This document shows, one piece after another, positions 1 through 5,543 of a DNA stretch of 7,655 bases. Position 1 is the stretch's first letter. Each line of letters starts with the position of its first letter. Origin of the DNA: an uncultured Lachnospiraceae bacterium (GTDB lineage: Bacteria; Bacillota; Clostridia; Lachnospirales; Lachnospiraceae); contig CADBNQ010000159.1 of NCBI GenBank assembly GCA_902796045.1, positions 1 to 7,655 of the forward strand, read 5' to 3'. The notes beneath the pieces were generated by a model. That model made no database searches. It was not told the origin of the DNA and saw only the letters and a program-made list of their open reading frames with translations. Both the position numbers and the translations under genes were made by a program.

Positions 1-742
1 TATCGAGAATGCCGGGAGGATCGGTCCCCCTTTTCCGGCAGAGACTTCCTCCGGAGAGGCCGGGAAAGACCTTTCAAAGGACACGGTAAAGAGAGAGAAG
101 CAGGCCCGGGACGAGATTGAGCATCCTATGGTCTATGAGGCAGTTCTTAAAGGAAGCCGCAAGGGGATCATTGAGAAGGTTGACCAGGCACTGGCTGCCG
201 GCCACAACCCTGATGAGATCTTAAACCAGATGCTGATCCCCGCGATCAATGAAGTGGGGAGACTGTTTGATAAGCAGATTTATTTCCTCCCTCAGCTGAT
301 CGCTGCTGCCAGGACCATGGAGACAGCCATCGGCCATCTGGAGCCCCTGCTTGGGAAAAACAGCAGCAGGAAGGCCATGCCGGCGATCGTGATCGCCACG
401 GTGGAGGGGGATATTCACGATATCGGCAAGAACCTGGTGGCCCTGATGCTGAGGAATTTCGGCTACAGGGTTTTTGATCTGGGAAAGGATGTGCCGGCTG
501 ATGAGATCATTGAGGCTGCTGAGAAGCATGAGGCCTCTGTGATCGTTCTTTCTGCCCTGATGACAACGACCATGATGAAGATGAAGGAGACCATCGACCT
601 GCGGAACCAGCGCCGCATGAATGTAAAGATCATGATCGGCGGAGCAGTGACTACCAGCAGCTTTGCAGAGGAGATCGGGGCAGATGGCTGGTCGCGGGAT
701 GCCGCGGATGCCCTGAGGCTGGTACAGACCCTTCTGGAATAA
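1..742 (+). CDS. metH: Cobalamin-dependent methionine synthase, C-terminal part (partial at left edge)
   Basis: MetH transfers a methyl group from methyltetrahydrofolate to homocysteine through a protein-bound corrinoid, in the cytoplasm. Codons run in frame from base 2 with no stop before 740-742, so 246 C-terminal residues are visible. The first ~42 residues are a hydrophilic linker. Next come the helical cap of the B12 module (ending near LPQLIAAARTMETAIGHLEPLL) and the Rossmann-like cobalamin domain. The DxHxxG motif reads GDIHDIG, with the cobalt-ligating His at codon 416-418; SALMTTT (Ser at 551-553) and IGGAVTT follow. The protein ends just after the B12 domain, so the AdoMet-binding reactivation domain of E. 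coli MetH is absent, as is common in clostridial MetH. Reactivation is then presumably done by a separate protein. The ATG at 128 has no good Shine-Dalgarno site and lies within the open frame, so I treat it as internal. A small stand-alone corrinoid protein is the less likely alternative. Confidence 0.88.
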   Translation, partial: IENAGRIGPPFPAETSSGEAGKDLSKDTVKREKQARDEIEHPMVYEAVLKGSRKGIIEKVDQALAAGHNPDEILNQMLIPAINEVGRLFDKQIYFLPQLIAAARTMETAIGHLEPLLGKNSSRKAMPAIVIATVEGDIHDIGKNLVALMLRNFGYRVFDLGKDVPADEIIEAAEKHEASVIVLSALMTTTMMKMKETIDLRNQRRMNVKIMIGGAVTTSSFAEEIGADGWSRDAADALRLVQTLLE

Positions 743-754
743 ATCAGTATAAAT

Positions 755-759
755 GAGGT
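755..759 (+). promoter_or_regulatory. Ribosome binding site that fixes the TTG start of the glycosyltransferase
   Basis: GAGGT at 755-759 lies 8 bases before the TTG at 768. A stop in the same frame at 759-761 rules out any start further upstream. The next in-frame candidate is GTG at 780, which would remove the first beta strand of the GT-A fold (TIDVIIPTY). TTG at 768 is therefore the preferred start. Confidence 0.65.
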
Positions 760-767
760 AACAACTA

Positions 768-1688
768 TTGACTATTGACGTGATCATACCGACTTATAAG
801 CCGGACGAAAAACTTGACAGAAATCTGAGGATGCTGGGCAGACAGACAGTCAGGCCGGACCGCATCCTGTTGATCAACACCGAAGAAGCCTTATTCAAAA
901 GCCGTGAATTTTCCAGGCTTCCCCAGGCTGAGATCGTGCACATTGCCAAATCTGAATTTGATCATGGGGGGACCAGGAACAGGGCTGCGGCCATGTGTGA
1001 CGGAGACATCATGGTCCTGATGACCCAGGATGCGGTTCCTGCTGATGAGCATCTCATTGAGGAACTCCTGAAGCCCTTTGCGGATGAGGAGGTGTGCGCT
1101 GTCTACGGAAGACAGATGGCTGACTATAAGGATAATCCGCTGGAGGCCTTCACCAGGATTTTTAACTATCCGAAGAAGAGCCGGGTAAAATCTGCCAGGG
1201 ATCTTCCGGAGCTTGGCATAAAGACCTTTTTTTGTTCCAATGTCTGTGCCGCCTACCGCAAATCCGTCTATGACCAGCTGGGAGGTTTTCCGGTCCACAC
1301 TATCTTCAACGAGGATATGATCTTTGCTTCCCGCCTGATCGAATCCGGAAAGAAGATCGCCTATGCGGCAGACGCAAGAGTATGGCACTGGCATAACTAT
1401 ACTGCCTGGCAGCAGCTGACCCGGAATTTTGACCTGGCAGTTTCGCAGGTTGACTATGGCGGCCTGTTTCTCCAGGTGAAGTCTGAGTCAGAAGGGATCA
1501 GGATGGTAACCATGGCTCTCCGCTATTTTATCAGGAAGGGCCGGTGGTCCTACCTGCCTCATATTGTGGTGCAGAACGGCGCAAAGTATATAGGATATAA
1601 GCTGGGACAGAATTATAAAAGGCTTCCTCGCCGGCTGATTCTTAAGATTTCTTTAAATCCCTCCTACTGGAAAGTTAACAAAGATTGA
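768..1688 (+). CDS. Family 2 glycosyltransferase, rhamnosyltransferase-like
   Basis: Predicted cytoplasmic GT-A glycosyltransferase of 306 residues that adds a sugar from a nucleotide-sugar donor to a cell-surface glycan precursor. The fold begins at once with DVIIPTYKPDE (residues 4-14). HGGTRN at 66-71 is typical of the rhamnosyltransferase branch of GT2. MTQDAVP at 85-91 occupies the DxD-like metal and nucleotide site. NED at 181-183 supplies the probable catalytic acidic residue, and VWHWHNYT at 205-212 ends the domain. The remaining ~90 residues are basic and contain no convincing membrane helix, so membrane contact would be peripheral. The gene starts 25 bases after metH with no terminator between them, so the two may be cotranscribed. 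The LCP ligase gene downstream supports a role in wall polysaccharide or teichoic-acid-like polymer synthesis. The sugar and acceptor cannot be read from sequence; rhamnose is only a family-level guess. Confidence 0.85.
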   Translation: MTIDVIIPTYKPDEKLDRNLRMLGRQTVRPDRILLINTEEALFKSREFSRLPQAEIVHIAKSEFDHGGTRNRAAAMCDGDIMVLMTQDAVPADEHLIEELLKPFADEEVCAVYGRQMADYKDNPLEAFTRIFNYPKKSRVKSARDLPELGIKTFFCSNVCAAYRKSVYDQLGGFPVHTIFNEDMIFASRLIESGKKIAYAADARVWHWHNYTAWQQLTRNFDLAVSQVDYGGLFLQVKSESEGIRMVTMALRYFIRKGRWSYLPHIVVQNGAKYIGYKLGQNYKRLPRRLILKISLNPSYWKVNKD

Positions 1689-1709
1689 CGAAATGTAATA
1701 TTTTATGCC

Positions 1710-1736
1710 TTGAAAATTTTGTAAATCTGGTATAAT
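1710..1736 (+). promoter_or_regulatory. Extended -10 sigma-A type promoter for the LCP gene
   Basis: A perfect TATAAT at 1731-1736 is preceded by TG one base upstream (TGG at 1728-1730), which makes an extended -10 element. The best -35 is TTGAAA at 1710-1715 with a short 15-base spacer; the extended -10 can offset a poor -35. The surroundings are AT-rich. Transcription should start near 1743, leaving a leader of about 43 bases. No operator is evident. Confidence 0.7.
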
Positions 1737-1771
1737 GTATAGGTTGATTGCATAGAAACAATCTATATTGC

Positions 1772-1777
1772 AGGAGG
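1772..1777 (+). promoter_or_regulatory. Ribosome binding site that fixes the TTG start of the LCP gene
   Basis: A perfect AGGAGG lies 8 bases before TTG at 1786. An in-frame TTG at 1768 lies upstream of this site and so cannot use it. An ATG at 1798 is 20 bases away, too far. The site therefore selects TTG 1786. Confidence 0.75.
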
Positions 1778-1785
1778 ATTATATT

Positions 1786-2889
1786 TTGAATGACAATATG
1801 ACGAAACCCAAGGCAAAGAGTACCAGAAGAAAGGGACGTAAGCGGAGACTGCTGGCTCAGATGTTCATGAGTCTGCTGCTGATCGCTATGTTTGTCTGTT
1901 CAGCTGCAGCCGGAGCTGCAGCAGCCTATTTCAGGGCTGCCACGCAGACGATTCAGACTGACACAGTCACTGCTCTGCGTAATGCTGACGTGGTGGAGGC
2001 AGATCTTGAGTACGACCAGGATGTGGTGAATATCCTGCTGATCGGAGCGGACAAGCGGTCTGATGAGACAGATGCCGGCCGGTCAGACACGACCATGATC
2101 GCGACTGTCGACTTAAAGAACGGCAAGCTGAAGCTGACATCCCTGATGAGAGATATGTATATTGATGTGCCCGGATATGGCATGCACAAGTTCAACGCTG
2201 CCTATTCCTACGGCGGGGTTCAGCTTGAGTATGAGACCATCGCCCAGAACTTCGGCATCAAGCTGGACGGCTATGTAGAGGTGGATATGGCCGCTTTCCG
2301 TGAGGTAGTTGATCTGATCGGCGGGGTTCCCATGGATCTGACAGAAGGAGAGGCCAATTTCCTTCAGACAGCTTATGTGAACTCCAAACATGGAGAGAAG
2401 AACGTCACGGCAGGACCCAATGTCCTCACGCCTTACCAGGCTCTGGCCTACTGCCGGATCAGGCAGGATGTATCAGGCGAGTTCGGACGGACAGACCGTC
2501 AGAGAAAGGTCCTGATCTCCATCTTTAATGAGCTGAAGAACCAGGATATCATGACTATTACCAATATCTGCATGAAGGCCTTAAAGTATGTCACCACAGA
2601 CCTTACTGAGGACCAGATCCGGAGTCTTATGACATCCGTTATCACCATGGGTACCACAGAGATCGAACAGCTCCGTATCCCTTACGAGGGATCCTATATG
2701 GAGGACAGGCTGAGCGGCAACGGCACCTGGGTGATGCAGGTAGACTATGATAAGAACCGTCAGGCTATGCAGTATTTCATCTTCGGGATCGGTGAAGATC
2801 CCCAGATCACAGATGAGTACGGCGTGGGCAATGACAGATTTATAGAAGGATATTATCCTGAGAAGACTGAGGGTATATCCACCTATTAA
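1786..2889 (+). CDS. LytR-CpsA-Psr (LCP) family cell-wall polymer ligase
   Basis: LCP proteins are membrane-anchored enzymes that move a polyprenyl-phosphate-linked glycopolymer (teichoic acid or capsule-like) onto peptidoglycan outside the cell. From TTG 1786 the product has 367 residues. It has a Lys/Arg-rich cytoplasmic tail (about 7-21), one membrane segment (about 23-49, rich in Ala, Leu, Met) and an extracellular LCP domain (about 80-290). Family motifs are NILLIGADKR (82-91), AGRSDTTM (97-104, with the conserved Arg and Asp), SLMRDMYIDVPG (119-130, with the catalytic-site Arg) and YCRIRQDVSGEFGRTDRQR (222-240). The ~75 residues beyond are not recognised and contain no second domain. 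The gene has its own promoter and directly follows a wall-type glycosyltransferase, which fits its role. The ilvN gene begins only 23 bases downstream with no visible terminator, so read-through is likely. Names such as lytR or tagT cannot be assigned from sequence. Confidence 0.92.
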   Translation: MNDNMTKPKAKSTRRKGRKRRLLAQMFMSLLLIAMFVCSAAAGAAAAYFRAATQTIQTDTVTALRNADVVEADLEYDQDVVNILLIGADKRSDETDAGRSDTTMIATVDLKNGKLKLTSLMRDMYIDVPGYGMHKFNAAYSYGGVQLEYETIAQNFGIKLDGYVEVDMAAFREVVDLIGGVPMDLTEGEANFLQTAYVNSKHGEKNVTAGPNVLTPYQALAYCRIRQDVSGEFGRTDRQRKVLISIFNELKNQDIMTITNICMKALKYVTTDLTEDQIRSLMTSVITMGTTEIEQLRIPYEGSYMEDRLSGNGTWVMQVDYDKNRQAMQYFIFGIGEDPQITDEYGVGNDRFIEGYYPEKTEGISTY

Positions 2890-2912
2890 CGCAGGCAGGG
2901 AAGGAGAGAGAG

Positions 2913-3401
2913 ATGAAACAGATTGTACTGTCATTACTAGTTGATAATAATCCGGGTGTACTGGCCAGAGTGGCTTCTTTGTTCAGCCGCCGGGGTTACA
3001 ATATCGATACCATCACTGCCGGGGCTACCCACAATTCCCAGTATACCAGGATCACAGTCACCGTGAGCGGTGATGACCGCATCCTTGAGCAGATCCGCAA
3101 CCAGATTGCCAAGCTTGAGGATGTCCGCAGGATCATTATGCTTGAAGACAAACAGTCTGTATGCCGTGAGCTTGTCCTTGTCAAGGTTCTTGCCGATAAG
3201 AAGGACAAGCAGGATATCATCGCCATCGCCGATGTATTCCGGGCCAAGATCGTGGATGTGGCAGTCAATTCCATGATCATCGAGCTGACCGGCAATCAGA
3301 ATAAGCTGGATGCTTTCCTGAACCTGATGGATGATTTTGAAATCCTCGAGATGGTTCGGACCGGACTGACCGGATTGGAAAGAGGTATGAACACATTGTA
3401 G
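2913..3401 (+). CDS. ilvN: Acetolactate synthase small (regulatory) subunit
   Basis: Regulatory subunit of acetohydroxyacid synthase, which catalyses the first common step of valine, leucine and isoleucine synthesis. It binds valine and stimulates the catalytic subunit. The 162-residue length is normal for the family. The N-terminal ACT domain (about 1-77) contains VDNNPGVLARVASLFSRRGY and then NIDTITAG. By alignment from memory to E. coli IlvH, the valine-contact positions Asn11, Gly14 and Asn29 correspond to Asn12, Gly15 and Asn30 here, so feedback control by valine is expected. The C-terminal domain (about 83-158) begins with RELVLVKVLADKK and contains DVAVNSMIIELTG. An AGGAG site at 2902-2906 lies 6 bases before the ATG. 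The large subunit ilvB is not in this window. No promoter is visible in the 23-base gap from the LCP gene, so transcription probably comes from upstream or from a promoter inside that gene. Confidence 0.95.
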   Translation: MKQIVLSLLVDNNPGVLARVASLFSRRGYNIDTITAGATHNSQYTRITVTVSGDDRILEQIRNQIAKLEDVRRIIMLEDKQSVCRELVLVKVLADKKDKQDIIAIADVFRAKIVDVAVNSMIIELTGNQNKLDAFLNLMDDFEILEMVRTGLTGLERGMNTL

Positions 3402-3433
3402 AACCTGTATCATATTTAAAAGGAGGAGCGATC

Positions 3434-4093
3434 ATGAGAAAGAGAAGTCTTATTCTTTTATTGACAGCAGCCTTTGTTCTCTCAGTGGTATTAGGAGCAT
3501 GCGGCAGGAAAGCACCTGCAAAAGAAGAATCGGAAGCCACTACGGAAGAGTTCGAAGTGGAAGAAGAGATCGATGAAAAAGTCGATGAGGAAGAAATGAT
3601 CGGCGCCGAGTACGGCTATGCCGGCACTGATCCTGTAGAAGCAGCCATCTATAAGTACATGGTGGAAGAAACTGCCGAGGACTATGACAAGGCTGACGTC
3701 AGCATCCCGACCGTCACCATCATAGCTGAAGACTACACCGATGACGATGAAGTCGTTGTATACGGAGATTTCTGGATTGAGAACTATGATATCGATGGAA
3801 ATACCCTGAAGTGTGTTTCCGGAGGGAACTACCCGGGCGTGATGCATCTTACCAGGGGCGGCGAAGAGTATTCCGTCTCCAAATTTGACGTAGTAGCTGA
3901 CGGAGAGGACTTTGATCAGAGCGCCAAAGAACTCTTCGGCGAGTACTATCAGGACTTCATGGACGCCAATGGAGACGAGGAAGGCCGCAATGAACTCAGG
4001 AAGCAGACTGTTTCTGATTATGTCAAGCTGAATGGCCTTTCTGTGACCCAGTATCAGGATGAGGGCTCGGACCCGGTAGAACTGGACAAGTAA
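3434..4093 (+). CDS. Acidic lipoprotein of unknown function
   Basis: I do not recognise a functional family. The 219-residue product starts with a lipoprotein signal peptide: MRKR, a hydrophobic core at about 6-19, and the lipobox LGAC with the lipidated Cys at 23. The mature protein should therefore sit on the outer face of the membrane. Residues 31-59 are a low-complexity Glu/Asp-rich linker, and the rest looks like a small globular domain rich in Tyr, Asp and Val (about 60-219). By hand count the mature part has about 54 Asp/Glu against about 15 Lys/Arg, so it is strongly acidic. DANGDEEG at 177-184 faintly resembles a calcium loop but lacks the spacing of an EF-hand. A strong AGGAGG site at 3421-3426 precedes the ATG by 7 bases. 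The gene lies 32 bases after ilvN and 99 bases before ilvC, so it is probably cotranscribed with ilvN. A link to branched-chain amino acids is suggested by position only. Confidence 0.85.
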   Translation: MRKRSLILLLTAAFVLSVVLGACGRKAPAKEESEATTEEFEVEEEIDEKVDEEEMIGAEYGYAGTDPVEAAIYKYMVEETAEDYDKADVSIPTVTIIAEDYTDDDEVVVYGDFWIENYDIDGNTLKCVSGGNYPGVMHLTRGGEEYSVSKFDVVADGEDFDQSAKELFGEYYQDFMDANGDEEGRNELRKQTVSDYVKLNGLSVTQYQDEGSDPVELDK

Positions 4094-4109
4094 TCCCGGC
4101 TGTGAGACC

Positions 4110-4138
4110 TTGATTTATTGATAAAAATGAGTTATGAT
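4110..4138 (+). promoter_or_regulatory. Probable sigma-A promoter for ilvC
   Basis: TTGATT at 4110-4115 and TATGAT at 4133-4138 are separated by an ideal 17-base spacer in AT-rich DNA. Transcription would start near 4145, giving a leader of about 48 bases. That is too short for a T-box or a classical leader-peptide attenuator. The promoter would let ilvC be expressed independently of ilvN and the lipoprotein gene. Confidence 0.55.
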
Positions 4139-4192
4139 TGCTATCAGCATTTAAAAATTTGTAACAATTAATTTGTAGGAGGAATTAGACAC

Positions 4193-5212
4193 ATGGCAGC
4201 GAAAATTTTTTACCAGGATGACTGTAACTTATCTCTGTTGGAGGGAAAGACTATTGCAATCATCGGTTACGGCAGTCAGGGACATGCCCATGCTCTTAAC
4301 TTAAAGGAGTCAGGATGTAACGTGATCATCGGTCTCTATGAGGGCAGCAGGTCCTGGGCTAAGGCTGAGGCACAGGGATTTAAGGTGTTTACTGCAGCTG
4401 AGGCAGCAAAGCAGGCTGATATCATCATGATCCTGATCAATGATGAGAAGCAGGCTAAGCTTTATAAAGAGAGCATCGAGCCCAATCTTGAAGAGGGCAA
4501 CATGCTGATGTTTGCTCATGGCTTCAATATCCACTTCGGATGCATTACACCTCCCAGGTATGTGGATGTCACCATGATCGCACCTAAGGCTCCGGGCCAC
4601 ACAGTTCGTTCCGAGTATCAGGCCGGCAAGGGAACACCTTGTCTGGTAGCAGTCGAGCAGGACTACACAGGCAAAGCGCTTGACAAGGCTCTGGCTTATG
4701 GTCTTGGCATTGGCGGAGCAAGGGCCGGTATCCTTGAGACAACCTTCCGTACAGAGACAGAGACAGATCTTTTTGGTGAGCAGGCTGTTTTATGTGGCGG
4801 CGTATGTGCTCTGATGCAGGCTGGTTTTGAGACTTTGTGTGAGGCTGGCTATGATCCCCGAAACGCTTACTTTGAGTGCGTCCACGAGGTGAAGCTCATC
4901 GTCGACCTGATCTATCAGTCCGGTTTTGCCGGCATGAGATATTCCATCTCCAACACTGCCGAGTATGGTGACTATGTGACAGGTCCCAAGATCATTACTG
5001 AAGACACCAAGAAAGCCATGAAGAAGATTCTGGCTGATATCCAGGACGGAACATTCGCGAAAGAATTCCTTCTTGATATGTCTGATGCAGGAGCTCAGGT
5101 ACACTTCAAGGCTATGAGGAAGCTGGCTTCCGAGCATCCGGCAGAGAAGATCGGTGAGGAGATCCGCAAGCTCTACAGCTGGAGTGATGAGGATAAGCTG
5201 ATCAACAACTGA
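4193..5212 (+). CDS. ilvC: Ketol-acid reductoisomerase (class I)
   Basis: Converts 2-acetolactate or 2-aceto-2-hydroxybutyrate to the dihydroxy acids of valine and isoleucine synthesis by Mg-dependent isomerisation and NAD(P)H reduction in the cytoplasm. The 339 residues match the short class I form. The Rossmann domain (about 1-181) has the dinucleotide loop GYGSQG at 25-30. The knotted helical domain follows from about 182 on. Expected active-site residues are present: His109 in FAHGFNIHF, Lys132 in PKAPGH, metal ligands Asp192 and Glu196 in TDLFGEQ, Glu228 and Glu232 in ECVHEVKL, and Ser253 in SISNTAEYG. The loop after the second beta strand reads GLYEGSRSW (47-55); Glu50 is acidic where NADPH enzymes usually favour residues that bind phosphate, so NADH use is possible. 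AGGAGG at 4177-4182 lies 10 bases before the ATG. An intrinsic terminator follows, so ilvC ends its transcription unit; ilvD and leu genes are not adjacent. Confidence 0.97.
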   Translation: MAAKIFYQDDCNLSLLEGKTIAIIGYGSQGHAHALNLKESGCNVIIGLYEGSRSWAKAEAQGFKVFTAAEAAKQADIIMILINDEKQAKLYKESIEPNLEEGNMLMFAHGFNIHFGCITPPRYVDVTMIAPKAPGHTVRSEYQAGKGTPCLVAVEQDYTGKALDKALAYGLGIGGARAGILETTFRTETETDLFGEQAVLCGGVCALMQAGFETLCEAGYDPRNAYFECVHEVKLIVDLIYQSGFAGMRYSISNTAEYGDYVTGPKIITEDTKKAMKKILADIQDGTFAKEFLLDMSDAGAQVHFKAMRKLASEHPAEKIGEEIRKLYSWSDEDKLINN

Positions 5213-5240
5213 TCTGATCAGAATCATTATTAAAGATTAA

Positions 5241-5276
5241 AGAGCAGCATAGCTATTTGTTATGCTGTTCTTTTTT
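5241..5276 (+). terminator. Intrinsic terminator of ilvC
   Basis: AGAGCAGCATA at 5241-5251 pairs with TATGCTGTTCT at 5261-5271 through 11 positions, one of them a G-U pair, around a 9-base loop. A run of six T follows at 5271-5276. It lies 29 bases after the ilvC stop and is a classical Rho-independent terminator. Confidence 0.9.
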
Positions 5277-5311
5277 GCTTTATTGGAAAATACGATTTCC
5301 AATAAAGCAAA
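5274..5311. repeat. Perfect 16-bp inverted repeat with 6-base loop
   Basis: TTTGCTTTATTGGAAA at 5274-5289 is the exact reverse complement of TTTCCAATAAAGCAAA at 5296-5311, with ATACGA between. The left arm begins inside the U-tract of the ilvC terminator. Neither strand has a U-tract after the hairpin, so it is not a standard terminator. It could be an RNA 3' stabiliser formed on read-through, a protein-binding palindrome, or the remnant of a small mobile palindrome. Confidence 0.85.
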
Positions 5312-5330
5312 CCCTCCGGTGGATGCACAC

Positions 5331-5366
5331 GCCGCACAAAGGAAGGCAGCTGAGCTGCCGTGCGGC
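5331..5366. repeat. GC-rich nested palindrome
   Basis: The outer arms GCCGCAC (5331-5337) and GTGCGGC (5360-5366) are exact reverse complements. Directly inside the right arm lies a second palindrome, GGCAGCT-G-AGCTGCC (5345-5359). A 7-base bulge, AAAGGAA (5338-5344), separates the two stems on the left side only. This resembles repetitive extragenic palindromes or a structured RNA element, but whether it recurs in the genome cannot be seen here. Confidence 0.65.
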
Positions 5367-5369
5367 GGC

Positions 5370-5388
5370 GCGCAAAGTCCTGCTGCGC
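5370..5388. repeat. Small GC hairpin
   Basis: GCGCA at 5370-5374 pairs with TGCGC at 5384-5388 around a 9-base loop, just after the nested palindrome. The right-hand bases of the loop and stem are close to a second short pairing, AAGGAA (5339-5344) with TTCCTT (5392-5397), which could enclose the whole element. The short stem makes this weak alone. Confidence 0.4.
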
Positions 5389-5422
5389 TCATTCCTTAGG
5401 ATTGAGGGGTAGGGGAGTTGAT

Positions 5423-5448
5423 GTCCGCTTGCGGACTTTGTTCTTTAA
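5423..5448 (+). terminator. Terminator-like hairpin upstream of the M16C promoter
   Basis: GTCCGCTTGCGGAC at 5423-5436 is a perfect palindrome that folds as a 5-bp stem capped by CTTG, a stable tetraloop. A T-rich tract, TTTGTTCTTT, follows from 5437. It could stop leftover transcription from ilvC before the M16C promoter. The stem is short, so efficiency is uncertain. Confidence 0.5.
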
Positions 5449-5449
5449 C

Positions 5450-5479
5450 TTGACGATTTCCCATGACGGATGTTACAAT
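5450..5479 (+). promoter_or_regulatory. Sigma-A type promoter for the M16C peptidase gene
   Basis: TTGACG at 5450-5455 and TACAAT at 5474-5479 are separated by 18 bases, and TGT at 5471-5473 makes an extended -10. Transcription would start near 5486 and give a leader of about 65 bases. The leader has only a weak hairpin (TCCC 5500-5503 with GGGA 5509-5512) and no riboswitch that I recognise. Confidence 0.7.
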
Positions 5480-5537
5480 TTATGTTTAGATAGTGCCCAT
5501 CCCCATTCGGGACAAAGGGGTAAATGATGATATACTC

Positions 5538-5543
5538 AGGAGG
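5538..5543 (+). promoter_or_regulatory. Ribosome binding site of the M16C gene
   Basis: A perfect AGGAGG lies 7 bases before the ATG at 5551, which fixes the start of this long frame. Confidence 0.85.

Noticed and set aside
128..742. A complete 204-residue corrinoid protein starting at ATG 128
   Set aside because: The frame is open to the left edge, there is no good Shine-Dalgarno site before 128, and the sequence matches the B12 part of clostridial MetH. The ATG is taken as internal.
221..787. Antisense open frame of 188 codons opposite metH
   Set aside because: Its sequence is His/Gln-rich and low in meaning, as expected of the complement of a real gene, and metH motifs are clear on the + strand.
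1746..1763. Short inverted repeat GATTG/CAATC in the LCP leader
   Set aside because: Only five base pairs with an 8-base loop in AT-rich DNA; expected by chance.
1768..1785. LCP start at TTG 1768
   Set aside because: This TTG lies upstream of the AGGAGG at 1772-1777, so that site cannot serve it; TTG 1786 is correctly spaced.
2937..3413. Antisense open frame of 158 codons opposite ilvN
   Set aside because: The + strand frame is a full-length ilvN with all family motifs; the antisense product resembles nothing I know.
3962..3985. EF-hand-like calcium loop in the lipoprotein (DANGDEEG)
   Set aside because: The Gly at position 6, hydrophobic residue at position 8 and Glu at position 12 of an EF-hand loop are missing.
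4139..4192. T-box or leader-peptide attenuator before ilvC
   Set aside because: The predicted leader is only about 48 bases, with no T-box sequence, terminator hairpin or branched-chain codon-rich leader peptide.
5274..5311. The 16-bp inverted repeat as a second terminator
   Set aside because: After the hairpin the + strand reads on into CCCTCCGG and the - strand into an A-rich run, so neither direction has the required U-tract.
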